Shown: piece by piece, positions 1 to 5,822 of the stretch
Numbering within the stretch: position 1 is the stretch's first letter
Layout: each line of letters begins with the position of its first letter
NCBI GenBank assembly: GCA_023432845.1
Contig: JAEZEY010000487.1
Coordinates: 1 to 7,285 of the forward strand
Source of the DNA: Pseudomonadota bacterium
GTDB taxonomy: Bacteria; Pseudomonadota; Alphaproteobacteria; Rhizobiales; Xanthobacteraceae
DNA length: 7,285 bases
Direction: 5' to 3'
Translations under genes and position numbers: made by a program
Notes under the pieces: generated by a model
Databases searched by the model: none
What the model was told of the DNA's origin: nothing
Seen by the model: only the letters and a program-made list of their open reading frames with translations

Positions 1-882
1 ACACATACCCATGCCAAACCGGTTGCCCCGAAGCGCGTCGTCGTCATCGGCGCCGGCGGCTTCGTCGGCAGGGCTATTGTCGATCGGCTAAGCGCCGCTT
101 CGGTCGAGGTTGTCGGCCTGAGTCGCACAGAAGTCGATCTCCTGGCGGCGGATGCTTCTGCCCGGATTGCGTCGTACCTGCGCGAAGGCGACAGCGTCGT
201 TGCGGTGTCGGCCATCGCCCCCTGCAAAAATCCGGACATGTTGCGTGACAATATCGTACTGGCGACCAACATGGTCCGCGCCTTCGCGTCCGTTCCGCTC
301 GCGCATGTGGTCAATATCAGCTCGGATGCGGTCTTCGGCGACGAGCCGTTGCCGCTGAAGGAAACGACGCCGCGGGCGCCGGAGAGCTATCACGGCGCCA
401 TGCATCTGACGCGCGAGATCATGTTCGCGAGCGAAGTGAAGGTCCCGCAGGCGACCTTGCGTCCGACTTTGATCTACGGTGCGCGTGATCCGCACAATGG
501 TTACGGACCCAACCAGTTCCGCCGCAAGGCCAACAAAGGTGAACCCATCGTCCTGTTCGGCGAGGGCGAGGAACGCCGCGATCATGTCGCGGTCGAAGAC
601 GTCGCCGAACTCGCCGCGCGCGTTCTCATGCACCGCTCGACCGGCAGCCTCAATGTGGCGACTGGGGCCGTGACATCGTTCCGCGATTTGGCCGAACTCG
701 CCGTCAAGCTGTCGGGTAAGTCCGTTAGCGTCAGCGGCAGTCCGCGCATGGGTCCCATGCCGCATAACGGCTATCGCCCGTTCGATCCGGCCGCCACTCT
801 GGCCGCATTTCCGGACTTCAAATACACCGCCGTCGCCGACGGCTTGGCGCGCGCGCAACAGACAGAGTTTGCCCATGGCTGA
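1..882 (+). CDS. NAD-dependent epimerase/dehydratase-like extended SDR, 5' partial
   Basis: The frame is open from base 1 to the TGA at 880-882, giving 293 visible residues. The true start lies upstream of the window: the nucleotide-binding loop GAGGFVG (residues 17-23 from base 1, after a VVVIG strand) precedes the first in-frame GTG at 205, so that GTG is not the start. Other SDR landmarks are the end of beta-5 with NISSDAVFGD (105-114), the LRPTLIYG segment (153-160) and a GEERRDHVAVEDVA segment (about 189-202), typical of sugar-nucleotide epimerases, dehydratases and RmlD-like reductases. The expected YxxxK catalytic pair reads Tyr130-His-Gly-Ala-Met134, so the Lys is replaced by Met. That makes standard SDR catalysis doubtful unless another residue substitutes. 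By context it acts in the cytoplasm on a nucleotide sugar; the substrate cannot be read from sequence. The last 8 nt overlap the methyltransferase gene. SDR fold is well supported; specific function is unknown. Confidence 0.85.
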   Translation, partial: THTHAKPVAPKRVVVIGAGGFVGRAIVDRLSAASVEVVGLSRTEVDLLAADASARIASYLREGDSVVAVSAIAPCKNPDMLRDNIVLATNMVRAFASVPLAHVVNISSDAVFGDEPLPLKETTPRAPESYHGAMHLTREIMFASEVKVPQATLRPTLIYGARDPHNGYGPNQFRRKANKGEPIVLFGEGEERRDHVAVEDVAELAARVLMHRSTGSLNVATGAVTSFRDLAELAVKLSGKSVSVSGSPRMGPMPHNGYRPFDPAATLAAFPDFKYTAVADGLARAQQTEFAHG

Positions 883-1531
883 AGTCGATCTCTTGCGCTC
901 GCTGCCGAAGCCGAAGCGCAACATCCAGAAGCGCGCCGAGGCCAAGGATCCGGCCGTCGTCGCCATCGCCAAGCAATATGGCGAGATGTATTGGGACGGC
1001 CCGCGCGAATATGGCTATGGCGGCTACAAATACGACGGCCGCTGGCGGGCGGTTGCGCGCGATATGATCGCGCATTACGGCCTCAAACCCGGCATGCGCG
1101 TGCTTGATGTCGGCTGCGGCAAGGGTTTTCTCGTCAAGGACCTGATGCTTGAATGCCTGGGCCTCGAAGTGTTCGGGCTCGATGTCTCGCTTTACGCCAT
1201 TCTCCACGCGCCGGAAGAACTCGTCGGTCGCCTGCATCTCGGCACCGCCGAGAAGCTACCGTTTCCCGACAAGTCGTTCGATTACGTCGTCTCGCTCAAC
1301 ACCATCCACAATTTCCCGCGCCCGCGCGCCATCAAGGCGATGGCCGAGATCGAGCGCGTGTCGAAGGGACGTTCCTTCGTCGTCGTCGACAGCTATCACA
1401 CGCCCGAGCAGAAAGAGATTTTCGAAAGCTGGGTACTGACCGCCGAGTTCTATGACTATCCGGATGGCTGGATAAAGGTGTTCAAGGAGGCCGGCTACAC
1501 CGGCGATTGGAACTGGACCGTCATCGAATGA
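875..1531 (+). CDS. Class I SAM-dependent methyltransferase
   Basis: A 218-residue protein with a Methyltransf_11-type Rossmann fold. Motif I is VLDVGCGKG (residues 76-84), the SAM-binding glycine loop. GLDVS (101-105) carries the acidic residue after beta-2 expected to bind the SAM ribose. TAEKLPFPDKSFDYVVS (124-140) is the motif II/III region. A Tyr/Gly-rich segment (about 39-53, YWDGPREYGYGGYKY) precedes the core and may form a substrate lid; that is inference. I chose the ATG at 875 over the in-frame TTG at 869 because ATG is the stronger start and has an ACAGAG stretch about 7 nt upstream. It overlaps the previous gene by 8 nt and shares ATGA with the Nudix gene, implying translational coupling. 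Inside a nucleotide-sugar operon the likely role is methylation of a sugar hydroxyl or amine, but O-, N- or C-methylation and the acceptor are not determinable. There is no signal peptide or membrane segment. Confidence 0.9.
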   Translation: MAEVDLLRSLPKPKRNIQKRAEAKDPAVVAIAKQYGEMYWDGPREYGYGGYKYDGRWRAVARDMIAHYGLKPGMRVLDVGCGKGFLVKDLMLECLGLEVFGLDVSLYAILHAPEELVGRLHLGTAEKLPFPDKSFDYVVSLNTIHNFPRPRAIKAMAEIERVSKGRSFVVVDSYHTPEQKEIFESWVLTAEFYDYPDGWIKVFKEAGYTGDWNWTVIE

Positions 1532-2010
1532 TCGATCTGGCGGGGGCCCATAACCTGTTTCATGTGCCGGCCACCGCCAATTTCCGCGATGCGGCGGTCG
1601 CGGTCATCGTGCTCGATGACGGCCGTTACCTGATGCAATTGCGCGATGACAAGAAGGGCATCTTCTATCCCGATTCGTGGGGCCTGTTCGGCGGCGCCGT
1701 TGACCCCGGTGAGACGGCGGAAGAGGCATTGCGTCGCGAATTGCGCGAGGAATTGGGTTTCGATGCCAAATCGCTGAAATACCTGACCCGCATGGACTTT
1801 GACTTCACCTTCCTAGGAGGCAAGTCCTGTTACCGCATGTTCTACGAGGTCCAAATTAGGGCTTCTGAGGTCCCCGATTTCCGGCTAAACGAAGGCCGGT
1901 TCATGGAGCCCCTGCCGCTTGACGACATTCTTCTGAATCGGCGGGTGGTTCCGTACGACGCCTTTGCATTGTGGCTCCACTATGCCGAGCGCACGAAGCA
2001 AAAGGCCTAA
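1528..2010 (+). CDS. Nudix hydrolase
   Basis: A 160-residue protein with a complete Nudix box at residues 56-78 (Gly56, Glu62, Arg70-Glu71, Glu74-Glu75, Gly77, Phe78), exactly fitting G-x5-E-x7-R-E-U-x-E-E-x-G-U. The two adjacent Glu residues are the usual divalent-metal ligands. The family cleaves a nucleoside diphosphate linked to another moiety. In polysaccharide loci, members such as GDP-mannose mannosyl hydrolase act on nucleotide sugars, so a nucleotide-sugar substrate is plausible here, though sanitation of oxidised nucleotides cannot be excluded. The ATG at 1528 overlaps the methyltransferase stop as ATGA; an in-frame TTG at 1507 would extend it by 7 residues but would lie inside the upstream gene. 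The second half (about 1812-1890) uses codons scarce in the neighbours (CTA twice, AGG, TCT, GGA, CAA), hinting at a different history. A 31-bp gap follows. Confidence 0.92.
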   Translation: MIDLAGAHNLFHVPATANFRDAAVAVIVLDDGRYLMQLRDDKKGIFYPDSWGLFGGAVDPGETAEEALRRELREELGFDAKSLKYLTRMDFDFTFLGGKSCYRMFYEVQIRASEVPDFRLNEGRFMEPLPLDDILLNRRVVPYDAFALWLHYAERTKQKA

Positions 2011-2031
2011 CAGTTAAGCAAAGCGCCAACC

Positions 2032-2035
2032 AGGA
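2032..2035 (+). promoter_or_regulatory. Ribosome binding site of the 4,6-dehydratase-like gene
   Basis: AGGA lies 6 nt before the ATG at 2042. It supports this start over the out-of-phase ATG at 2037, which stops after two codons. The 31-bp gap containing it (2011-2041) holds no other recognisable signal. Confidence 0.6.
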
Positions 2036-2041
2036 TATGAA

Positions 2042-3034
2042 ATGAGCAAGACCTATTGCATTCTCGGCGGCGGCGGCAGCTTCGGCATCCACGCTGCGAT
2101 GTATCTGCTCGATCACGCCGACCCGAAGAAAGTCATCGGCGTTGGCCGCAATCCGCTGCGCTCCGAGCCGTTTTCGCTCGGCATCGAGAAGCGCAAGAAT
2201 TATCAGTATCACGCCCGCCACGTTACCTACGAACTCGATCTCCTGCTCGAACTGCTCGACAAGGAGAAGCCGGAGGTCATCGTCAACTTCGCCGCGCAGG
2301 GCGAGGGCGCAGTGTCGTGGAAGCACTCCTGGCGCTTCTTCGAAACTAACTGCATGGCGCTGGCGCGGCTGTCCGAAGAACTGATGAAGCGCGACTGGCT
2401 GGAGCGTTTCATCCAGATCGGCACCTCGGAGATGTACGGATCGGTCGATCACGCCACTAAGGAAGACGAGCCGATCAAGCCGTCGTCGCCTTACGCCGCG
2501 TCCAAGGTCGCGTTCGACCTTTATCTTGAGTCGGTGCACAAGTTTCTCAAGTTCCCGATGAACATCATCCGGCCGTCGAACGCCTATTGCCCGGGCCAGC
2601 TTTTGCACCGCGTCATCCCGAAGGCGATCTGGTGCGGCCTCAAGGGCGTCAAGCTGCCGCTGCATGGCGGCGGCCGCGCCGAGAAATCCTATATCCACGC
2701 TCGCGATCTCGGCCGTGCCATTCACATGGTCTCCGAGAAGGCGCCGCTCGGCAAAATCTATAATGCTGGCTCGGCGCTTCCGACCTCGATCCGCGAAGTG
2801 GTCGAGCGCACCGCCAAGGCGATGGGCATGCCGTTCGATCAGCTCTGCGAAGTGACGGGCGATCGCCTCGGTCAGGACAGCCGCTACTGGCTCGACTCAA
2901 GCGCCATCAAGAAGGATATCGGCTGGGAGCCGCAGATCGGCTGGGACGAAGGTCTCGAAGAAATGGTCGCCTGGGGCCGCAAATACTGGGGCGATATCAA
3001 GGATATGCCGACGGACTACGTCCTGCGCGCGTGA
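2042..3034 (+). CDS. NAD-dependent nucleotide-sugar 4,6-dehydratase/epimerase-like SDR
   Basis: A 330-residue extended SDR, close to the usual length for dTDP-glucose and GDP-mannose 4,6-dehydratases. It has the NAD loop GGGGSFG (residues 9-15), NFAAQ (82-86), GTSEMYG (127-133), the YAASK catalytic pair (Tyr151, Lys155), IIRPSNAYCPGQ (175-186), SYIHARDL (216-223), and a C-terminal segment with DRLGQDSRYWLD (274-285) and GWEP (294-297), similar to the dehydratase substrate-binding tail. Thr128-Ser129-Glu130 resembles the Thr/Ser-x-Glu of GDP-mannose 4,6-dehydratases, where Glu acts in the dehydration step. These residues favour a 4,6-dehydratase yielding a 4-keto-6-deoxy sugar, but an epimerase is possible and the nucleotide (GDP, UDP, dTDP or CDP) is not readable. 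The gene ends 7 bp before the transketolase pair. Because RfbG is also encoded here, this enzyme probably feeds a second nucleotide-sugar branch or a later step. Confidence 0.88.
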   Translation: MSKTYCILGGGGSFGIHAAMYLLDHADPKKVIGVGRNPLRSEPFSLGIEKRKNYQYHARHVTYELDLLLELLDKEKPEVIVNFAAQGEGAVSWKHSWRFFETNCMALARLSEELMKRDWLERFIQIGTSEMYGSVDHATKEDEPIKPSSPYAASKVAFDLYLESVHKFLKFPMNIIRPSNAYCPGQLLHRVIPKAIWCGLKGVKLPLHGGGRAEKSYIHARDLGRAIHMVSEKAPLGKIYNAGSALPTSIREVVERTAKAMGMPFDQLCEVTGDRLGQDSRYWLDSSAIKKDIGWEPQIGWDEGLEEMVAWGRKYWGDIKDMPTDYVLRA

Positions 3035-3036
3035 GG
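3033..3036 (+). promoter_or_regulatory. Ribosome binding site of the transketolase N-half, overlapping a stop
   Basis: GAGG starts inside the TGA stop of the preceding gene (3032-3034) and lies 5 nt before the ATG at 3042. It favours that start over the in-frame ATG at 3051 and suggests reinitiation by ribosomes finishing the upstream gene. Confidence 0.6.
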
Positions 3037-3041
3037 TTTAA

Positions 3042-3896
3042 ATGACGACAATGACCGCGCGCGAGCGCATGAGCGGGCACAATAGCGGCATCGACGCCAA
3101 GACGGCGCGCGAGCGCTGCCTGCGTTATCGCAAGCGCATCCTGGAGATCTCGCAACAGGTGACGGCGCTGCACGTGGCGCCGGCCTTCTCCTGCACCGAG
3201 ATCACCGACGCGCTGTACAACGAAGTCATGCGCAAGGAGTCGGGCGGCGACTACCGCGACGTGTTCCTGATGTCCAAGGGCCATGGCTGCGTCATCCAGT
3301 ACGTCATCCTGGAAGAGCAGGGCGTGCTGTCGCGCGCCGACATCGACGCTTACTGCAAGCCGGAGGGCCGCCTCGGCGCCCATCCGGATTACGAGACGCC
3401 GGGCATCAACGCCTCGACCGGCTCGCTCGGCCACGGCCTCGGCATCGCCACCGGCCAGGCCTATGCCGAGAAGGTCAAAGGCACCGACGTGTCGGTCTTC
3501 TGTGTGCTGTCGGATGGTGAATTCCAGGAAGGTTCGACTTGGGAAGCGATGATGATGGCGGGCAATCTCAAGCTCGACAATCTCGTCGCCTGCATGGATA
3601 ACAACGACTTTTCCGGCCTCGAGCGCATGAGCGAGGGGCATCAGGCATTCTATCCGCTGCTCGATAAGGCGGCGGCCTTCGGCTGGGAGGCTGTCGAGGT
3701 CGACGGTCACGACAGCCAGGCGATCGTCGAAGGGATTCGCGGGCGCAAGGTGGGCAAGCCGCTACTGGTCGTCTGCAAGACCGTCAAGGGCAAGGGCGTG
3801 TCCTACATGGAGCATGTGCCGATCTGGCATTACCGCTCTCCCAACGCCGCCGAATACAAGCAGGCTCTCGAAGAGCTCGATGGGGCCGCCAAGTGA
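3042..3896 (+). CDS. Transketolase, N-terminal subunit (ThDP pyrophosphate-binding half)
   Basis: A 284-residue protein matching the N-terminal half of transketolase, which binds the diphosphate and Mg2+ of thiamine diphosphate. Landmarks in order are a His-containing loop HVAPAFS (44-50), MSKGHG (77-82), GAHPD (112-116), STGSLGHGLG (125-134), the ThDP/metal motif SDGE...NN (157-160 and 187-188) and KTVKGKGVSYMEH (246-258). Canonical transketolase has GDG, HPGG and GQGL where this has SDG, HVAP and GHGL, so it belongs to a divergent subfamily. The normal reaction moves a two-carbon ketol unit from a ketose to an aldose. The length fits the split transketolases of archaea and some bacteria (about 270-300 residues for this half). 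It overlaps the C-half gene as GTGA, so the two are surely co-translated and should form one enzyme. Location among CDP-sugar genes rather than with central metabolism argues for a specialised role in sugar building. Confidence 0.93.
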   Translation: MTTMTARERMSGHNSGIDAKTARERCLRYRKRILEISQQVTALHVAPAFSCTEITDALYNEVMRKESGGDYRDVFLMSKGHGCVIQYVILEEQGVLSRADIDAYCKPEGRLGAHPDYETPGINASTGSLGHGLGIATGQAYAEKVKGTDVSVFCVLSDGEFQEGSTWEAMMMAGNLKLDNLVACMDNNDFSGLERMSEGHQAFYPLLDKAAAFGWEAVEVDGHDSQAIVEGIRGRKVGKPLLVVCKTVKGKGVSYMEHVPIWHYRSPNAAEYKQALEELDGAAK

Positions 3897-4810
3897 GAAA
3901 CCGTTTCGCCGATACGTTCTACGAACTGGGCAAGCAGGACCCGCGCCTCTGCGTCGTGGTCGCCGACATTTCACCGGCCGGTTCGATCGCCAAGTTTCGC
4001 AGCGAATTTCCGAACCGCTTCATCAACACCGGCGTCGCCGAGCAGATCATGATCGGTATGGTCGCCGGCATGGCTCAGCGTGGCCTGCGGCCCTTCGCCT
4101 ATACGATCGCGACCTTCACCTTGTATCGCCCATTCGAAATGGTGCGCGATGACCTGTGCTACCAGAACCTGCCGGTCACCATCGTTGGCATTGGCGGCGG
4201 CGTCACCTATTCGACGCTCGGCGCCACGCATCATGCGCAGGAAGACGTCGCCATCGCCTCGGCGGTGCCCAACATGAGCATCATAGCGCCGTGCGATCCG
4301 GACGAGACCGCGGCGGCGACACGCTGGTGCGCGATGCAAGAGCGCGGCCCGGTCTATCTGCGCCTCGGCAAGGCCGGCGAGCCGGATTTCACCAGCACGC
4401 TGCCGGCGTGGGAGTTTGGCAAGATCCGCCGCATCCGTGAAGGTGACGACGTCTGCATTCTGTCGTATGGCCCGATCGTCAAGCAGGCCTTCGGCGTCGC
4501 CGAGAAGTTCGCCGAGCGCGGCAAGAGCGCGGCGATTTATTCGGTGCATACGCTCAAGCCACTCGACAGCGAGGGCATCACCGCAGTGCTCAAGCGCTAC
4601 AAGCACGTCGTCGTCATCGAAGAATGCGCGCCGAATGGCGGCCTGGCGATGAATGTCGAACGGCTGGCCTGGAAGGCGCAGGCCGCCTGCCGGCTCGACA
4701 CCTTTACGCTGCGGGACAAGTTCATCCATTGCTACGGCAGCCACGAGGATCTACTCGCCGCGCACGGACTTTCGGTCCCTGCGATTTCCGAGCGCCTCGG
4801 CATTGGCTGA
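3893..4810 (+). CDS. Transketolase, C-terminal subunit (pyrimidine-binding and C-terminal domains)
   Basis: A 305-residue protein starting at a GTG that overlaps the stop of the N-half (GTGA). Residues about 1-165 form the ThDP pyrimidine-binding domain: RFINTGVAEQ (42-51) carries Glu50, the conserved Glu that activates ThDP, and GATHHAQED (110-118) matches the transketolase GATHQ region. GPVYLRLGK (152-160) ends this domain. Residues about 180-300 form the transketolase C-terminal domain with VVIEECAPNGGL (240-251). No frameshift or stop separates it from a lost fusion partner; the split is at the normal domain border. With the preceding gene it should make a complete heteromeric enzyme using ThDP and Mg2+ in the cytoplasm. 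ThDP-dependent two-subunit enzymes are known or proposed to add C2 units to sugars or carrier-bound intermediates in natural-product pathways (avilamycin AviB1/B2, naphthyridinomycin NapB/NapD). A similar job on a keto-sugar nucleotide is my inference here. Confidence 0.93.
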   Translation: MRNRFADTFYELGKQDPRLCVVVADISPAGSIAKFRSEFPNRFINTGVAEQIMIGMVAGMAQRGLRPFAYTIATFTLYRPFEMVRDDLCYQNLPVTIVGIGGGVTYSTLGATHHAQEDVAIASAVPNMSIIAPCDPDETAAATRWCAMQERGPVYLRLGKAGEPDFTSTLPAWEFGKIRRIREGDDVCILSYGPIVKQAFGVAEKFAERGKSAAIYSVHTLKPLDSEGITAVLKRYKHVVVIEECAPNGGLAMNVERLAWKAQAACRLDTFTLRDKFIHCYGSHEDLLAAHGLSVPAISERLGIG

Positions 4811-4821
4811 GCGTCGGGACC

Positions 4822-5718
4822 GTGGCCAACGTCCTCATCATCGGAGCCGATGGTGCCATCGGGCAGGCGGCGGCCGAAGCCTTTGCCGCGCGCGGTGACG
4901 TGGTTGTCGGTACGACCCGGCGGCGGCAGTCACCCGGCGCCGGCAGCCGTATACAGCTCGATCTGGCGGCCGACGATCTCGAGAACGCGCGGCTGCCGCC
5001 GGTCGACGTCGCCATCATTTGCGCAGCCATATCGCGCTTTGCCGATTGCCGGGAGCAGCCTGAACTGGCGCGTCGCGTCGATGTCACCGCGCCGCAGATT
5101 CTCGGTCGCCGCCTTACCGCCGCCGGCTGTCGCGTCGTGCTGCTGTCCACCAGCGCCGTGCTCGATGGCCTGACGCCGCACGCCAAGGCGGCCGCCGTGC
5201 CCGCCCCGAGCTCCGCCTATGGCCGGCTCAAAGCCGAGGCTGAAACGGCGATCCTGACGCTCGGCGCCGGCGCCGCGGTGCTGCGCCTGACCAAGGTGGT
5301 GACGCCGGAGATGGCGCTGGTTCGCGGCTGGATCGCGGCGCTCGGCACTGGCCAGCCGGTCAACGCCTTTACCGATCTGACCCTGGCGCCGCTGGCGCTC
5401 GCCGACGTTGTCAGCGCGCTCCAGGCCGTCGCCGATGACCGCGCCGGGGTAGGGCTCTACCAGGCTTCCGGTGCCGCCGACATCACTTATTTCGAGCTGG
5501 CCCGCCACTTGGCTACACGGCTCGGCGCGGCGCCGGGCCTGGTGCGGCCGGCGCGAGCGGCCGACGTAATTCCATCCGGAGAGGTGATGCGATATACATC
5601 CCTTGATACGAAACGGCTGACCTATCTGGCCGGCTGGGCGGCTCCGCAGCCCTTTGACCTGATCGATCGCATCTTCGCACCGGTCCTGCCGGCCACCCGG
5701 GCCCGGGCTGAAAATTGA
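4822..5718 (+). CDS. RmlD-like SDR, probable nucleotide-sugar reductase
   Basis: A 298-residue SDR, close to the length of dTDP-4-dehydrorhamnose reductase (RmlD). The N-terminus has a beta strand and loop ANVLIIGADGAIG (2-14). LLSTSAVLDG (107-116) gives the catalytic Ser/Thr region, and Tyr133-Gly-Arg-Leu-Lys137 is an intact YxxxK pair. VLRLTKVV (153-160) and a C-terminal GW segment (271-272) continue the family pattern. I chose the GTG at 4822, 11 bp after the transketolase stop, because it puts the Rossmann strand right at the N-terminus. A longer open frame reaches back to 4624 but lies inside the transketolase gene and lacks family features there. The ribosome site is weak (GGGA at 4816-4819, too close). 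By position between transketolase and rfbG it may reduce a keto group on CDP-4-keto-6-deoxyglucose or on a two-carbon adduct of it; this is inference. Epimerase activity is possible. Confidence 0.82.
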   Translation: MANVLIIGADGAIGQAAAEAFAARGDVVVGTTRRRQSPGAGSRIQLDLAADDLENARLPPVDVAIICAAISRFADCREQPELARRVDVTAPQILGRRLTAAGCRVVLLSTSAVLDGLTPHAKAAAVPAPSSAYGRLKAEAETAILTLGAGAAVLRLTKVVTPEMALVRGWIAALGTGQPVNAFTDLTLAPLALADVVSALQAVADDRAGVGLYQASGAADITYFELARHLATRLGAAPGLVRPARAADVIPSGEVMRYTSLDTKRLTYLAGWAAPQPFDLIDRIFAPVLPATRARAEN

Positions 5719-5723
5719 GAGCC

Positions 5724-5822
5724 ATGCTGACGCCAGCCACTCCAGTTGAATGCCCCCTTGACCGCATGGTGGTACGCCCGGCCGGCGTTCGCGCCCGCGG
5801 GCAGGAAACGGCCCGGTCATGA
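5724..5822 (+). CDS. Possible 32-codon small ORF bridging the gap before rfbG
   Basis: This short ORF fills the 100-bp gap between the SDR gene and rfbG. It starts with an ATG 5 bp after the SDR stop and ends in a TGA that overlaps the rfbG ATG as ATGA (5819-5822). The product would be Arg/Pro/Ala-rich, with no signal peptide, membrane segment or recognised domain, and its ribosome site is poor (GAGAG at 5717-5721). A TTG at 5715 could also start it. In GC-rich DNA an open run of 32 codons is common by chance, so it may be no gene at all. Translation through it could deliver ribosomes to rfbG, whose own ribosome site is far from its start. I do not recognise it. Confidence 0.2.
   Translation: MLTPATPVECPLDRMVVRPAGVRARGQETARS
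5803..5806 (+). promoter_or_regulatory. Candidate, distantly spaced ribosome binding site of rfbG
   Basis: AGGA is the best Shine-Dalgarno match upstream of the rfbG ATG at 5819 but lies 12 nt away, longer than the usual 5-9. The start itself is safe because INANFWRGRRVLLTG is the normal N-terminus of CDP-glucose 4,6-dehydratases. A perfect 10-bp GC palindrome (5793-5802) abuts it and could partly mask it. Confidence 0.35.

Noticed and set aside
205..882. GTG at 205 as the start of the first gene
   Set aside because: It would delete the NAD-binding glycine loop that is in frame and intact upstream (codons for residues 17-23 from base 1).
1815..1838. AGGAGG at 1815-1820 with an in-frame ATG at 1836 as an internal start in the Nudix gene
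   Set aside because: The spacing is 15 nt, too long, and the product would lack the Nudix box.
1901..2725. 274-codon open frame on the minus strand, plus similar ones at 88-972, 2997-3710 and 3971-4744
   Set aside because: All lie opposite well-supported genes, have no family motifs and mirror the codon bias of the sense strand.
4624..4821. Possible long N-terminal extension of the 4822-5718 SDR (open frame back to 4624)
   Set aside because: The extension would sit inside the transketolase C-half, is Arg-rich and lacks SDR features; the Rossmann strand begins right after the GTG at 4822.
5696..5707. 12-bp perfect palindrome (two CCCGGG units) near the end of the SDR gene, considered as a terminator stem
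   Set aside because: It has no loop, lies inside codons, and is followed by an A-rich stretch rather than a T run. It is more likely a by-product of GC-rich coding sequence.
5758..5786. TTGACC at 5758-5763 as a -35 box for an rfbG promoter
   Set aside because: At 17-bp spacing the -10 position is GC-only (GCCGGC), with no TATAAT-like element.
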